Source of the DNA: Cryptosporidium bovis
Taxonomy: Eukaryota; Apicomplexa; Conoidasida; Eucoccidiorida; Cryptosporidiidae
NCBI GenBank assembly: GCA_009768925.2
Contig: VHIT02000012.1
Location: 186,001 to 250,000 of the forward strand
Direction of reading: 5' to 3'
DNA: 64,000 nucleotides
In this document: one piece after another, positions 1-7,839 of the stretch
Layout: each line of letters opens with the position of its first letter
How positions within the stretch are numbered: position 1 is the stretch's first letter
Position numbers and translations under genes: made by a program
Notes under the pieces: generated by a model
Database searches by the model: none
Seen by the model: the letters and a program-made list of their open reading frames with translations, nothing else
Told to the model about the DNA's origin: nothing

Positions 1-1
1 A

Positions 2-1186
2 GGAGGAAATTCATTAGCAGGTACTGCTGTATCCATGAATGAGAATTACATAGTAATAGGATATGAAAATGGCAGAGTAACAATTTTCACGTATTCTGGA
101 AATGAGGTTGTATCAATTAAAGGTTGTCGAGAAGATAGAGAATCACCAGTAGTTTCATTAAAACTAAGCAACAATAACAATTATTTGGCAATTGGTGATG
201 CAGACGGTCACGTCAAAATTCTTCGAATTAAGGTTGGAAGTGAGCACGACATGAATAGAAATATTCAGGATTTGGAATTATACCACTATCATGACCATAG
301 ATCTGCTATATTTGGTCTTTCTTGGTGTTATAATGATTTATATCTTATTTCTGGTTGTTTAGAGGGAGAAATTATTATTTACGACATTATTAACAACAGA
401 ATAAAATCTTTTTACCAAGAAGGTCAAATACTTTCAATTAAAAGTAATTTTGTAGATGAACCGTACTTTACTTGCATAATGGACGGAGTTCCATATATAC
501 CTATATTTAAAGTGTCAAAAACAGTATCTAGTGAGGAAAGTTTGGATAGTACCACTAATATTAACGAAAATCTTAAGGATAATGGTAATGAAAAGCTTAT
601 ATCTTTGGATTGTATATATAAAATTAAACTAGATGAGGACCGTGAGAATGGTGAAGATTCAAGTATAAATTACAGCCACACTCCTCTACAAATTAATTTT
701 ATTGAAACAATTAATTTAAATGAGAAGTTGTTTTATATTGTTGCTACTTCATATAATGTATATCTGTTTGATGAATTATGTACTTTAGTTTCATTAAGAA
801 GTCTAATTAATTGTAATGATAATGGTGATAAAGAAATTGTATCTATTTATGTAGATAATTTTCATAAACATATTTACGTTGGATTCAACGACGGATCAAT
901 TAATATTCTCCGGATATCTTCCTCAAATGAATTAGAAATTAAATCAGTGTTCACATCATCTTCTTGCTCTTTTCTGAGAAAAATTAAAGAAAATGATCAA
1001 GAAATGGAAAACGATGAAGAGAGTTGTTTTGATAATACAAGTTGTAACAAAAATAATATTGGCAAAAACATAGATAAATTGTCCTCAAATACTACTACTG
1101 GAATCGGTACAGTTTCTATTAATTCAAATGGAAATCTTGTTTTTGTGGGCGGAAATATTCCAGCCGTATATGTTTTTAATAATTGA
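2..1186 (+). CDS. WD40-repeat protein, AAMP/Sqt1-like, 5' end cut by window
   Basis: The reading frame is open from the first full codon at base 2 to the TGA at 1184-1186. The ATG at 35 is probably internal, because the upstream codons already read like WD40 sequence (GGNSLAGTAVSM). Several degenerate WD40 repeats are visible: one ends in VIGYENGRVTIF, the next in AIGDADGHVKIL, then SGCLEGEIIIYDI, VGFNDGSINIL and a last one ending VGGNIPAVYVF. The order and wording of the first repeats resemble AAMP/Sqt1, a WD40 protein that in yeast acts as a chaperone for ribosomal protein uL16. That identification is inference from remembered family sequence. Acidic and Asn-rich insertions separate the repeats around residues 150-215 and 315-355. 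WD40 propeller membership is secure; the subfamily is not. Confidence 0.6.
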   Translation, partial: GGNSLAGTAVSMNENYIVIGYENGRVTIFTYSGNEVVSIKGCREDRESPVVSLKLSNNNNYLAIGDADGHVKILRIKVGSEHDMNRNIQDLELYHYHDHRSAIFGLSWCYNDLYLISGCLEGEIIIYDIINNRIKSFYQEGQILSIKSNFVDEPYFTCIMDGVPYIPIFKVSKTVSSEESLDSTTNINENLKDNGNEKLISLDCIYKIKLDEDRENGEDSSINYSHTPLQINFIETINLNEKLFYIVATSYNVYLFDELCTLVSLRSLINCNDNGDKEIVSIYVDNFHKHIYVGFNDGSINILRISSSNELEIKSVFTSSSCSFLRKIKENDQEMENDEESCFDNTSCNKNNIGKNIDKLSSNTTTGIGTVSINSNGNLVFVGGNIPAVYVFNN

Positions 1187-1261
1187 TATTTACACAAACT
1201 AACGAACCAATTTAATAAATAAATTTTTAAAAATACTGAACAAAAACACTATTTCATTTGT

Positions 1262-2257
1262 CTATTGTTTAATTAACAATTTGTATGAAATAAATAATTC
1301 CTTTCTTTTGATATATTCAATATGTCCTTCATTTTCAATTAAATTCTCTATTTTCTCATCACCGCATTCAAGTAGCATTATCTTTGTTTTGGCACCTTGC
1401 TTCTTAATATTTGAATCAGAATTGGTCTCTCTTTTATTCTCTTTTTCATCTTCAGTGCTAACATTCTTAAATTCTTTATCCAAATATAACTGTATTTCAT
1501 ATTTTTCATTGGGTTTTTCCAAGCGAATTTTACCTAAAATATATTGTTTTATATAACTTAGTCTTACATAAAGTGGTAACTTTAGTTCAATGTTATTTTC
1601 ATTCTTATGTTCATTTCCTGTACTTTTTATAAGACAGTCATTTAATACTGGTTTTAAATGAACACTGATCAGTTGATAACCATGGTTTTTTACACTAGTA
1701 CTCTCAAACTCTATTGTTTTATCGTTACCGTTCACATATTCACCAATTCTTTGCCTTTTGTTCCTCTCAACCAATAGCTCCTGGTACTTCTCCTCAAATT
1801 TAATGGCCTTTGGAAATAGCCTTAATGTTAATGTGTTCATTATTTCATCATTTCTAAGAGCTCTTCTAGACGATATATGTAATCTACACTGTGGACACTC
1901 TCTTAAACCTATTCTTACACACTTTTCTATGCACTCACAACAAAAACGGTGCATACAGTCCTTAACCACCATTGTCTTTCTCAATATGCTAAAACATATC
2001 AAACAGTTAAAATCTGCATATAAATCACTTTCACCTAGTGTTGTTGTATTTAGCAATATACTCTCGTCTAAAAGATTATTTTTGTCACTTTCAATACCAG
2101 TAATCTCCGAAATTTTATTTTTCCCCACTTTCCGTGGTGGACAAACAACTTCAAAAGCTTTTAAGTCATTTGGTATATCCAATGAACTTATTAAAACATC
2201 GTAATTAGGATATCTTTCATAAAAATCTTCGTCTGTTAGTTTTGGGTTTTCGCTCAT
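1262..2257 (-). CDS. RING1-type RING-finger protein with RAWUL-like C-terminus (probable E3 ubiquitin ligase)
   Basis: 331 residues from the ATG at 2257. A C3HC4 RING finger spans residues 85-124, with zinc ligands C85, C88, C101, H103, C106, C109, C121 and C124. The spacing and wording (DCMHRFCCECI, then ECPQCR, then SSRRALRND) closely match the RING1/BMI1 class of Polycomb RING proteins, where a similar basic stretch (SKRSLRPD) follows the finger. The C-terminal third contains a segment (YVRLSYIKQYILGKIRLE) that resembles the start of a RAWUL ubiquitin-like domain, the second hallmark of that class, here split by a Glu/Lys/Asn-rich insertion. The expected activity is ubiquitin transfer, in animals and plants to histone H2A. 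The target in this organism is unknown. The RING call is firm; the RAWUL call is an inference. Confidence 0.8.
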   Translation of the reverse strand: MSENPKLTDEDFYERYPNYDVLISSLDIPNDLKAFEVVCPPRKVGKNKISEITGIESDKNNLLDESILLNTTTLGESDLYADFNCLICFSILRKTMVVKDCMHRFCCECIEKCVRIGLRECPQCRLHISSRRALRNDEIMNTLTLRLFPKAIKFEEKYQELLVERNKRQRIGEYVNGNDKTIEFESTSVKNHGYQLISVHLKPVLNDCLIKSTGNEHKNENNIELKLPLYVRLSYIKQYILGKIRLEKPNEKYEIQLYLDKEFKNVSTEDEKENKRETNSDSNIKKQGAKTKIMLLECGDEKIENLIENEGHIEYIKRKELFISYKLLIKQ

Positions 2258-2704
2258 TTCCCAAACTATTAACTTTTATTTATAACTTTGTCTTTACTTT
2301 ATGATTTGTATTTTTCACTATTTTCACCATTCGCATGCATATTATATTTAATATACCTGTTTTTCACATGTTATGCAAACTTGTTAGCGGTAAAATTCAA
2401 AATGCATAATTCCCACAACTTTTTCCTTACCATATATTTTCTTTTACATTTTACTTCAGTCTAGTTATCCTTTCTAATTTTTTGTTCTTGTTATTTATGT
2501 TTGGTTTTTTTATAGAATTTTGTGGAAAAGATGGTATAATTCATTTTTAAAATGCTCCCTAATCTGTTTCGGTGAATTTATTACCTTTCCTTTTCACACA
2601 GTTTTATTCATTATCTCTCGGTTAAATTCTGGCATCACTCTTTTATACATTTATTTACTTAAAGTTATTAAAAGAGAAATAAATGTTCCCCACAAACTTT
2701 CTAG

Positions 2705-2716
2705 TGCATGCATGCA
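2705..2716. promoter_or_regulatory. Overlapping GCATGC palindromes (ApiAP2-type site)
   Basis: TGCATGCATGCA contains two overlapping GCATGC cores. GCATGC/TGCATGCA is a known target word of apicomplexan AP2-domain factors. It lies in the middle of the divergent promoter region between the RING and VPS9 genes, so it could serve either. Confidence 0.5.
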
Positions 2717-3221
2717 AACAGTATTTGCGTATAAATTAAGAAAGTTGTTATACACATGCAAATAATTCGGACAGATAGTTTATATCTAAATAAAATAATT
2801 GGAAGCTCAGTGAATTCTTTTTTTTGTGTTCCTTTCTTTAAGTTGTTTGAATTTAATACTAAAGAAAGCAATAAGTCTATAAATGTAATGTGTTGCAGAA
2901 ATAAAACAGTTTGCTGACAGAAAACTAAATAAATGACATATAAATACACGGAACAATGTGGATAGTAATCTGACTGTAATATTAAATGTAAACTCATCAT
3001 AATAATGGTATTAAAAGTTTAATGTTGATTCAATTAATGCTTTGACAAGTGTTCAATAGAAAAAGAAAGTGGTTTGAATTCGAGTCTACTATAAGATGTT
3101 TATTCGCATTTAAACATGTGTGGCTGGCTAAATATGTGATACGCATTGCAATATTCAATACAAATAGAGCAAAATGTGACTAGAAAGGTGAAACAAATCA
3201 TTTATTAAAAAACATTTAGAA

Positions 3222-3229
3222 GGCGGGAA
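3222..3229. promoter_or_regulatory. E2F-like GGCGGGAA site upstream of VPS9 gene
   Basis: GGCGGGAA matches the E2F consensus half and sits about 88 bases before the ATG at 3317. The same octamer occurs at 7688-7695, about 145 bases before the membrane-protein gene. Confidence 0.45.
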
Positions 3230-3316
3230 CAAGATTGAAGTTGAGGACGCAAATTACTAGGAGTGTTGGAATAAGCAAATAACAATAATAATAATAGAAG
3301 TTAAATAAATAAACAG

Positions 3317-4741
3317 ATGATGAAACACCATGAGGGAATTAACTCTGAGATTGAATCCTCTTACAATTTGAATAAAGTTGAGTTTGATGGTTTTGAAACG
3401 AATAATGAGAGCCCAGACTTGAGTATTGAAAAATATGATGCTACAAAAACAACCCATAGTATTGTTGAAAGTAGAGAAGTAATGGTAGTTTCAGAGACAA
3501 ACGAAGAGTTGAGCAATGTGGGAATAAGTGTGGAAAAAGAGAAGGACAATGAAAGTGAGAAAGCAAATCAAAACGAGAAAAATGTAACATCATATAATAA
3601 ATTTTTAATATTTCTAAAAAACGATGCGTGCAGTGAAATAGTTTTCTTCATATCAAAATTTATTCAGCAGTATCCGTATCTAGATGATGGTTTGTTGCAT
3701 GTTATATACGGAGAAGGTATTGAAAAACGGGAACTTGAGAATATTATAATGAAGCACGAAGATATAAATACCAAGACACTGTCAAATATACTTCATTCAT
3801 TTTTGTCATTTTGTGTTAAGTTGTTGTTAGAAACAAAGACATTCAAGTCAGTGTCAAGCAGTAGTTTCGAAGAAGAGAGGGACAAAGAGGAGATAGTATT
3901 TATATCAGAAGGTTTAGAGAAATTGGTAACTACTAAATTGTACAATATATTATTTGAAGCAGTTTCGTTTGAGAATGATGATTCGGATCACTACCTATTT
4001 AGAAAGTTAAAGGTTTTAAAAACTTTTGTTAAATTACATCATTTTGATATATCAAAAATGTACATTGAGATGCTTCAAACAGACAATTTATGGTTGGATA
4101 TATGCAAAAATGAGCTTTATAAATTTATAAGAGTAAAGTCTCCAAAAGACAAAGTGGTATTAATAGTGAATATTTGCAAAATATTGCTTTCATATATGAA
4201 TAACATAAATAAAAAATGGAAGGAGAGCAATGTTGATTTAAATGAAGATATAATAGACTCGCCTCCGGCTGCTGACGACTTACTTCCATTATTAATATAC
4301 TGTTTGATTCAGAGTAACCCAACTAAAATAAAAGCACACATAGAATTTATATCTTTGTTTAGAAACCCAAATTTATTGGTATCAGAGGACTTGTATTTTT
4401 TTACTCATTTCTATTCTGCAATAACGTTTTTGGAGAAACTAGACGGAAGAAAAATACAATTGAATATTGAATCTTGTGTATTTGAGGAAAAATTTAACTC
4501 GTCGGAAAAAAAGTTGTTTGGGAATAATTTGCTGAATTTGCTCACACCTTACTCGGAGTCGAAATTTAGGTTCGAAGAAAAACAAAAAGAAATTGAGGAA
4601 ATAATAAAGAAAGTATCACAATTGGAATTGAACTATGCAGAGTTCAATTCCATTGAAGAACTAAAAGTGGGAGACATGCCCAAATTGTTTGATGAGTACA
4701 AAAATATGGCAAATCTAATAAATGATATTAGAAAAAGATAG
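3317..4741 (+). CDS. VPS9-domain protein, probable Rab5-family guanine nucleotide exchange factor
   Basis: 474 residues; two adjacent ATGs (3317 and 3320) could both start it. Residues 1-95 are acidic and low complexity. A VPS9 domain covers roughly residues 260-375 and contains the signature AADDLLPLLIYCLIQSNP at 318-335. Four residues required in Rabex-5 appear conserved: D320, P324, Y360 and T363. VPS9 proteins load GTP on Rab5/Rab21-type GTPases at early endosomes. The region 95-250 is predicted mostly helical and may play the part of the helical bundle that precedes the VPS9 core in Rabex-5. The C-terminal end is a charged, probably coiled-coil helix (residues 420-474). There is no A20 zinc finger or RIN-type domain, so this is a minimal exchange factor with a lineage-specific N-terminus. 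Confidence 0.85.
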   Translation: MMKHHEGINSEIESSYNLNKVEFDGFETNNESPDLSIEKYDATKTTHSIVESREVMVVSETNEELSNVGISVEKEKDNESEKANQNEKNVTSYNKFLIFLKNDACSEIVFFISKFIQQYPYLDDGLLHVIYGEGIEKRELENIIMKHEDINTKTLSNILHSFLSFCVKLLLETKTFKSVSSSSFEEERDKEEIVFISEGLEKLVTTKLYNILFEAVSFENDDSDHYLFRKLKVLKTFVKLHHFDISKMYIEMLQTDNLWLDICKNELYKFIRVKSPKDKVVLIVNICKILLSYMNNINKKWKESNVDLNEDIIDSPPAADDLLPLLIYCLIQSNPTKIKAHIEFISLFRNPNLLVSEDLYFFTHFYSAITFLEKLDGRKIQLNIESCVFEEKFNSSEKKLFGNNLLNLLTPYSESKFRFEEKQKEIEEIIKKVSQLELNYAEFNSIEELKVGDMPKLFDEYKNMANLINDIRKR

Positions 4742-4881
4742 TTTGATTTACAAGTGTTTCCAACTGTAAATGGATATAAATACATAATTATATTCATATG
4801 TAAATACTATAAAATATTAAAATAACTAACATATGATAAGACTCACTAACCAATAAAAGATAATATATAACGTTATATAAT

Positions 4882-6492
4882 TCAATCATGTTCAAGACAA
4901 ATTTTGTCTGACATGGGAAAGTTAATTTTTGACTTAAACAATTGAGCAATAGATGGAAATTCAAGAATGTTTTTTGGTTTCTTTTCCATCCAAAACGTGT
5001 GAAATCTCAAGAAGATATAAGAAAATAACTCACAAAAGATAATGAGTGTGTTTACATCGTTATTAGTTTTATAAAAAAATTCGATAACTCTTTGGTCCCT
5101 TTGATTTAACCAATCCCTTAACCAGGAAGTGATATTAATACCAGTAACTGCAAATGAATACCAGTATTTTGAATTGCTTGATTCTTTGTGTATAATTTTA
5201 GATTCAATTGGATGAGCCAAACTAAAATATAAAAGACATACAAGTGCCAATATGCCAACGCCTCTAAAATCACTATAAGGTTGGTCGCATCTCTGAAAAC
5301 CTAATAATTCCCATTTAATATCATCATCATTTGAGTAATAACAATTCCAAAGCGAATATAAAAGATTGTTATGGCTTTTTTTACTTGGATCAAAATTAAT
5401 CTTTGCAAGTATATTTATTAAATATCTTGATTTAGTTGCATTATGTATATAATTAAGATTATTTCCGAGTTTAATGCAAAAGTTATCAATGTCGCATATT
5501 CTATTTGACTTAACTTTAATAATTGTATTTATACACTTATCGATACAACTATTATCGATATTAGTTAATAGTAAATCGGTGATTAATTTTGGATCATATG
5601 AATATATTTTTCTTGATTTAATCAGGTAATTCTCAACTAAAAGTGGATCTATTGGATTTAAATTTACAAGTTGTTCTATTTCACAAGGTTTTTTAAGCAT
5701 CTTTCTTATTGATTTTAATAATTGAAATATTGGCTCCCTAAAGAATAAATTTGGAACTGGAATGTGATAGTACTCCTCGGGCAAAGCAACTGACGCCCTT
5801 GTTTTCCTAATTGACGACTTGCCGGATGAGAAGTAATTGTCGTTTTGAAACGCCACCCATGGTGGGGACTTTGAAAGTCTTAATCTCTTAACAATTCGCT
5901 TATTATTACAATAGTTTTTATTATGGTTATTATTACCACTATTGTCTCCAAGAATATTATCACTAAGTAGTTTAATGTTTTCTTGGGTGTTAATTCTTGC
6001 ATTCTTTTTCAAATGTTCAGCATTATAAAGAAATTCGTCAGAACATATTAAATGTATCATACTCCTGACATTTAGATTTTCACAATTGCTATCGCTTAAT
6101 TTATCATATGATGGTGAGAAAGAGTTGTTTGACGAGATGTTATTATTTACTGGTAACATTGAAAGTGATCTTGGTGAATGCACACTTTTACTGTAAAAAG
6201 AATCTTCCTGAAATGCGAGTGCATTATTACAAGGATTAACGCGAGGATCACTCTCATTTATGTCAATATTACATTCACATTTGTGATTTTTGGCATTGTT
6301 ACTACTAAACATAACTCTTATATTAGTCGAAGCTGTATTAATATCGTATGTGTTGTACACCACAGAATTACCATTCACATTAATGCTACCATTAACATTT
6401 TCATTGTTGTATCCCAAATTGCAACAACCTTGGTTAAAGTCATAATTGCCTATATTACTACCGTTGTCATTATTTTCATTATTTGATTTCAT
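4882..6492 (-). CDS. ELMO/CED-12 domain protein (probable Arf-family GAP, ELMOD-like)
   Basis: 536 residues from the ATG at 6492. The first 200 residues are Asn- and Ser-rich and probably disordered. The ELMO domain occupies about residues 365-520, with the hallmark WELLGFQRCDQPYSDFRG at 394-411 followed by GILALVCLLYFS and, further on, WYSFAVTGINITSWL. In ELMOD proteins the Arg of the DFRG segment (here R410) is needed for GTPase-activating activity on Arf and Arl proteins. A helical stretch at about 238-300 precedes the domain. There is no PH domain, so it is closer to ELMOD1-3 than to the Rac-regulating ELMO1-3. Its position next to a VPS9 gene fits a role in membrane traffic, but nothing links the two directly. 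Confidence 0.85.
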   Translation of the reverse strand: MKSNNENNDNGSNIGNYDFNQGCCNLGYNNENVNGSINVNGNSVVYNTYDINTASTNIRVMFSSNNAKNHKCECNIDINESDPRVNPCNNALAFQEDSFYSKSVHSPRSLSMLPVNNNISSNNSFSPSYDKLSDSNCENLNVRSMIHLICSDEFLYNAEHLKKNARINTQENIKLLSDNILGDNSGNNNHNKNYCNNKRIVKRLRLSKSPPWVAFQNDNYFSSGKSSIRKTRASVALPEEYYHIPVPNLFFREPIFQLLKSIRKMLKKPCEIEQLVNLNPIDPLLVENYLIKSRKIYSYDPKLITDLLLTNIDNSCIDKCINTIIKVKSNRICDIDNFCIKLGNNLNYIHNATKSRYLINILAKINFDPSKKSHNNLLYSLWNCYYSNDDDIKWELLGFQRCDQPYSDFRGVGILALVCLLYFSLAHPIESKIIHKESSNSKYWYSFAVTGINITSWLRDWLNQRDQRVIEFFYKTNNDVNTLIIFCELFSYIFLRFHTFWMEKKPKNILEFPSIAQLFKSKINFPMSDKICLEHD

Positions 6493-6848
6493 AATTAAAT
6501 TTTATATGAAACACAATAATGTCGTCTATATAACGTGATATAAATATAAGTAATTATGATCTTTATTGTTCATGGAATATCGTAACATATATACTTGTTT
6601 ATATTTAAAATTTCATATTACCAAAATCAATTATATACTATTTAAAGTTCAATATTGCCACTAGAAATTGGTAAAATATCAGAGAAAAAAGGAAAAATTA
6701 TGTATCTCTGGATCCCTTTGTTCTCTAATCTGAAAGGAAATTCTTTCTTAAGTTATTGGTGTTTATTCCTTATATTACTTATTCTATTCTTTTAAACGTC
6801 AAATACTACCCAACCTTAATGAATAACTTTACTATACAAACAATATAC

Positions 6849-6926
6849 CCGCCAATTCAATTGACTCTTGATTATGTTTTGTTTCAAGGCCCATAATTAT
6901 ATGTTACACATACACTCAATTGGCGG
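6849..6926. promoter_or_regulatory. Inverted pair of E2F-like TTGGCGG sites
   Basis: CCGCCAATT (6849-6857) and its exact reverse complement AATTGGCGG (6918-6926) face each other across 60 bases. TTGGCGG is an E2F-type core. They lie about 360-430 bases upstream of the ELMO gene and 0.9 kb upstream of the membrane-protein gene. Confidence 0.45.
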
Positions 6927-7687
6927 CAACATTTTAACTTGTTGTCTACAAGTGCAGACTAAGTTTTGGAGGGTCGAATAGTACTTTTACTATTACACGG
7001 AATAATGTGGAATAAGTGTGTGAATTAGTTCAGTATGATATGAAAATAAAGTTATTATTATTTTTAGCTTCATCACTCTGTAGTCTTTGTTTATAAGTTA
7101 ATTAAAATCATGATAACAAAGTATCAATATTTATAAATTAATTTGTTTTCAAACCTGATCGGTTGTTTTTCCTATTGTAGTTGGTTTCTTTCCTGGTTTC
7201 AGTCAAGTGTTAGATACCTCACTTTAATGCTTCACTTTTTCATTTCGAAATCTTTTCATGTGAGCAGTGAAACAAGTTTAAAATAAAGTCAAATGCCTTT
7301 TATACGTTTTATTTTTCTCTCATAGAGATTAATAATAGATTATTATATATCGCTTCGTATGGCAATGTTATTGTATGATTTTTTCACGACATTATTTGAA
7401 TACTAAGAAAAATTAAACGCAATATAATAACTATATTTTTGCAAATACAATTGTTTCTGATGGTAATTTTAGAAATTCAAGGAGCTGCCTCATACTCATC
7501 TTTCTCACTACTTATTTTGGCTTTAACCCAAATTTATATATAGCTTTAATGTGAATGCATTCATTTTAGCCCTCTTTTTCCTCCTTATTTTTTTTTGAAC
7601 GCAAGCAAAATACTTGAGAGACATTGTATGCATGTAAATTATAGTATAATTTTCCGTGGGGTGGGAGTAAAATCACGGTTATAAACA

Positions 7688-7695
7688 GGCGGGAA
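7688..7695. promoter_or_regulatory. E2F-like GGCGGGAA site upstream of membrane-protein gene
   Basis: GGCGGGAA, about 145 bases before the ATG at 7840. It is the same octamer, preceded by A and followed by CA, as at 3222-3229 upstream of the VPS9 gene. Confidence 0.45.
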
Positions 7696-7839
7696 CACAA
7701 TGGTAAAAGTGAAAGTTGACTTTATTACCAGAAAAAAATAAAATTTGAAATAACTTAAAAATAAAAGTGAAGGTCTCAAAAAAGAAATATTTAAACAAAA
7801 ACATGCAAATGAAGCATATTTGTTACTGTTAATCATACA

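Larger units (their letters stand above)
2258..3316. other. Intergenic region between divergent genes, with AP2-type and E2F-type sites
   Basis: This gap separates the minus-strand RING gene from the plus-strand VPS9 gene. It holds GCATGCAT at 2333-2340, 76 bases upstream of the RING start, a double TGCATGCATGCA at 2705-2716, and GGCGGGAA at 3222-3229, about 90 bases before the VPS9 start. Short open frames here (for example 2701-3000 minus, 99 codons) show no recognisable domain and look like chance. I see no RNA gene. Confidence 0.6.
6493..7839. other. 1.35-kb intergenic region with inverted TTGGCGG sites
   Basis: This is a divergent gap between the ELMO gene and a plus-strand membrane-protein gene. 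The visible signals are a perfect 9-base inverted pair, CCGCCAATT at 6849-6857 and AATTGGCGG at 6918-6926, ATGCAT at 7628-7633, and GGCGGGAA at 7688-7695. I see no tRNA, rRNA or convincing small ORF. The 65-codon minus-strand frame at 7639-7836 is AT-driven. Confidence 0.6.

Noticed and set aside
2701-3000. 99-codon minus-strand frame with an ATG start in the RING/VPS9 gap
   Set aside because: AT-driven hydrophobic sequence with no recognisable pattern; it spans a likely divergent promoter with AP2-type sites.
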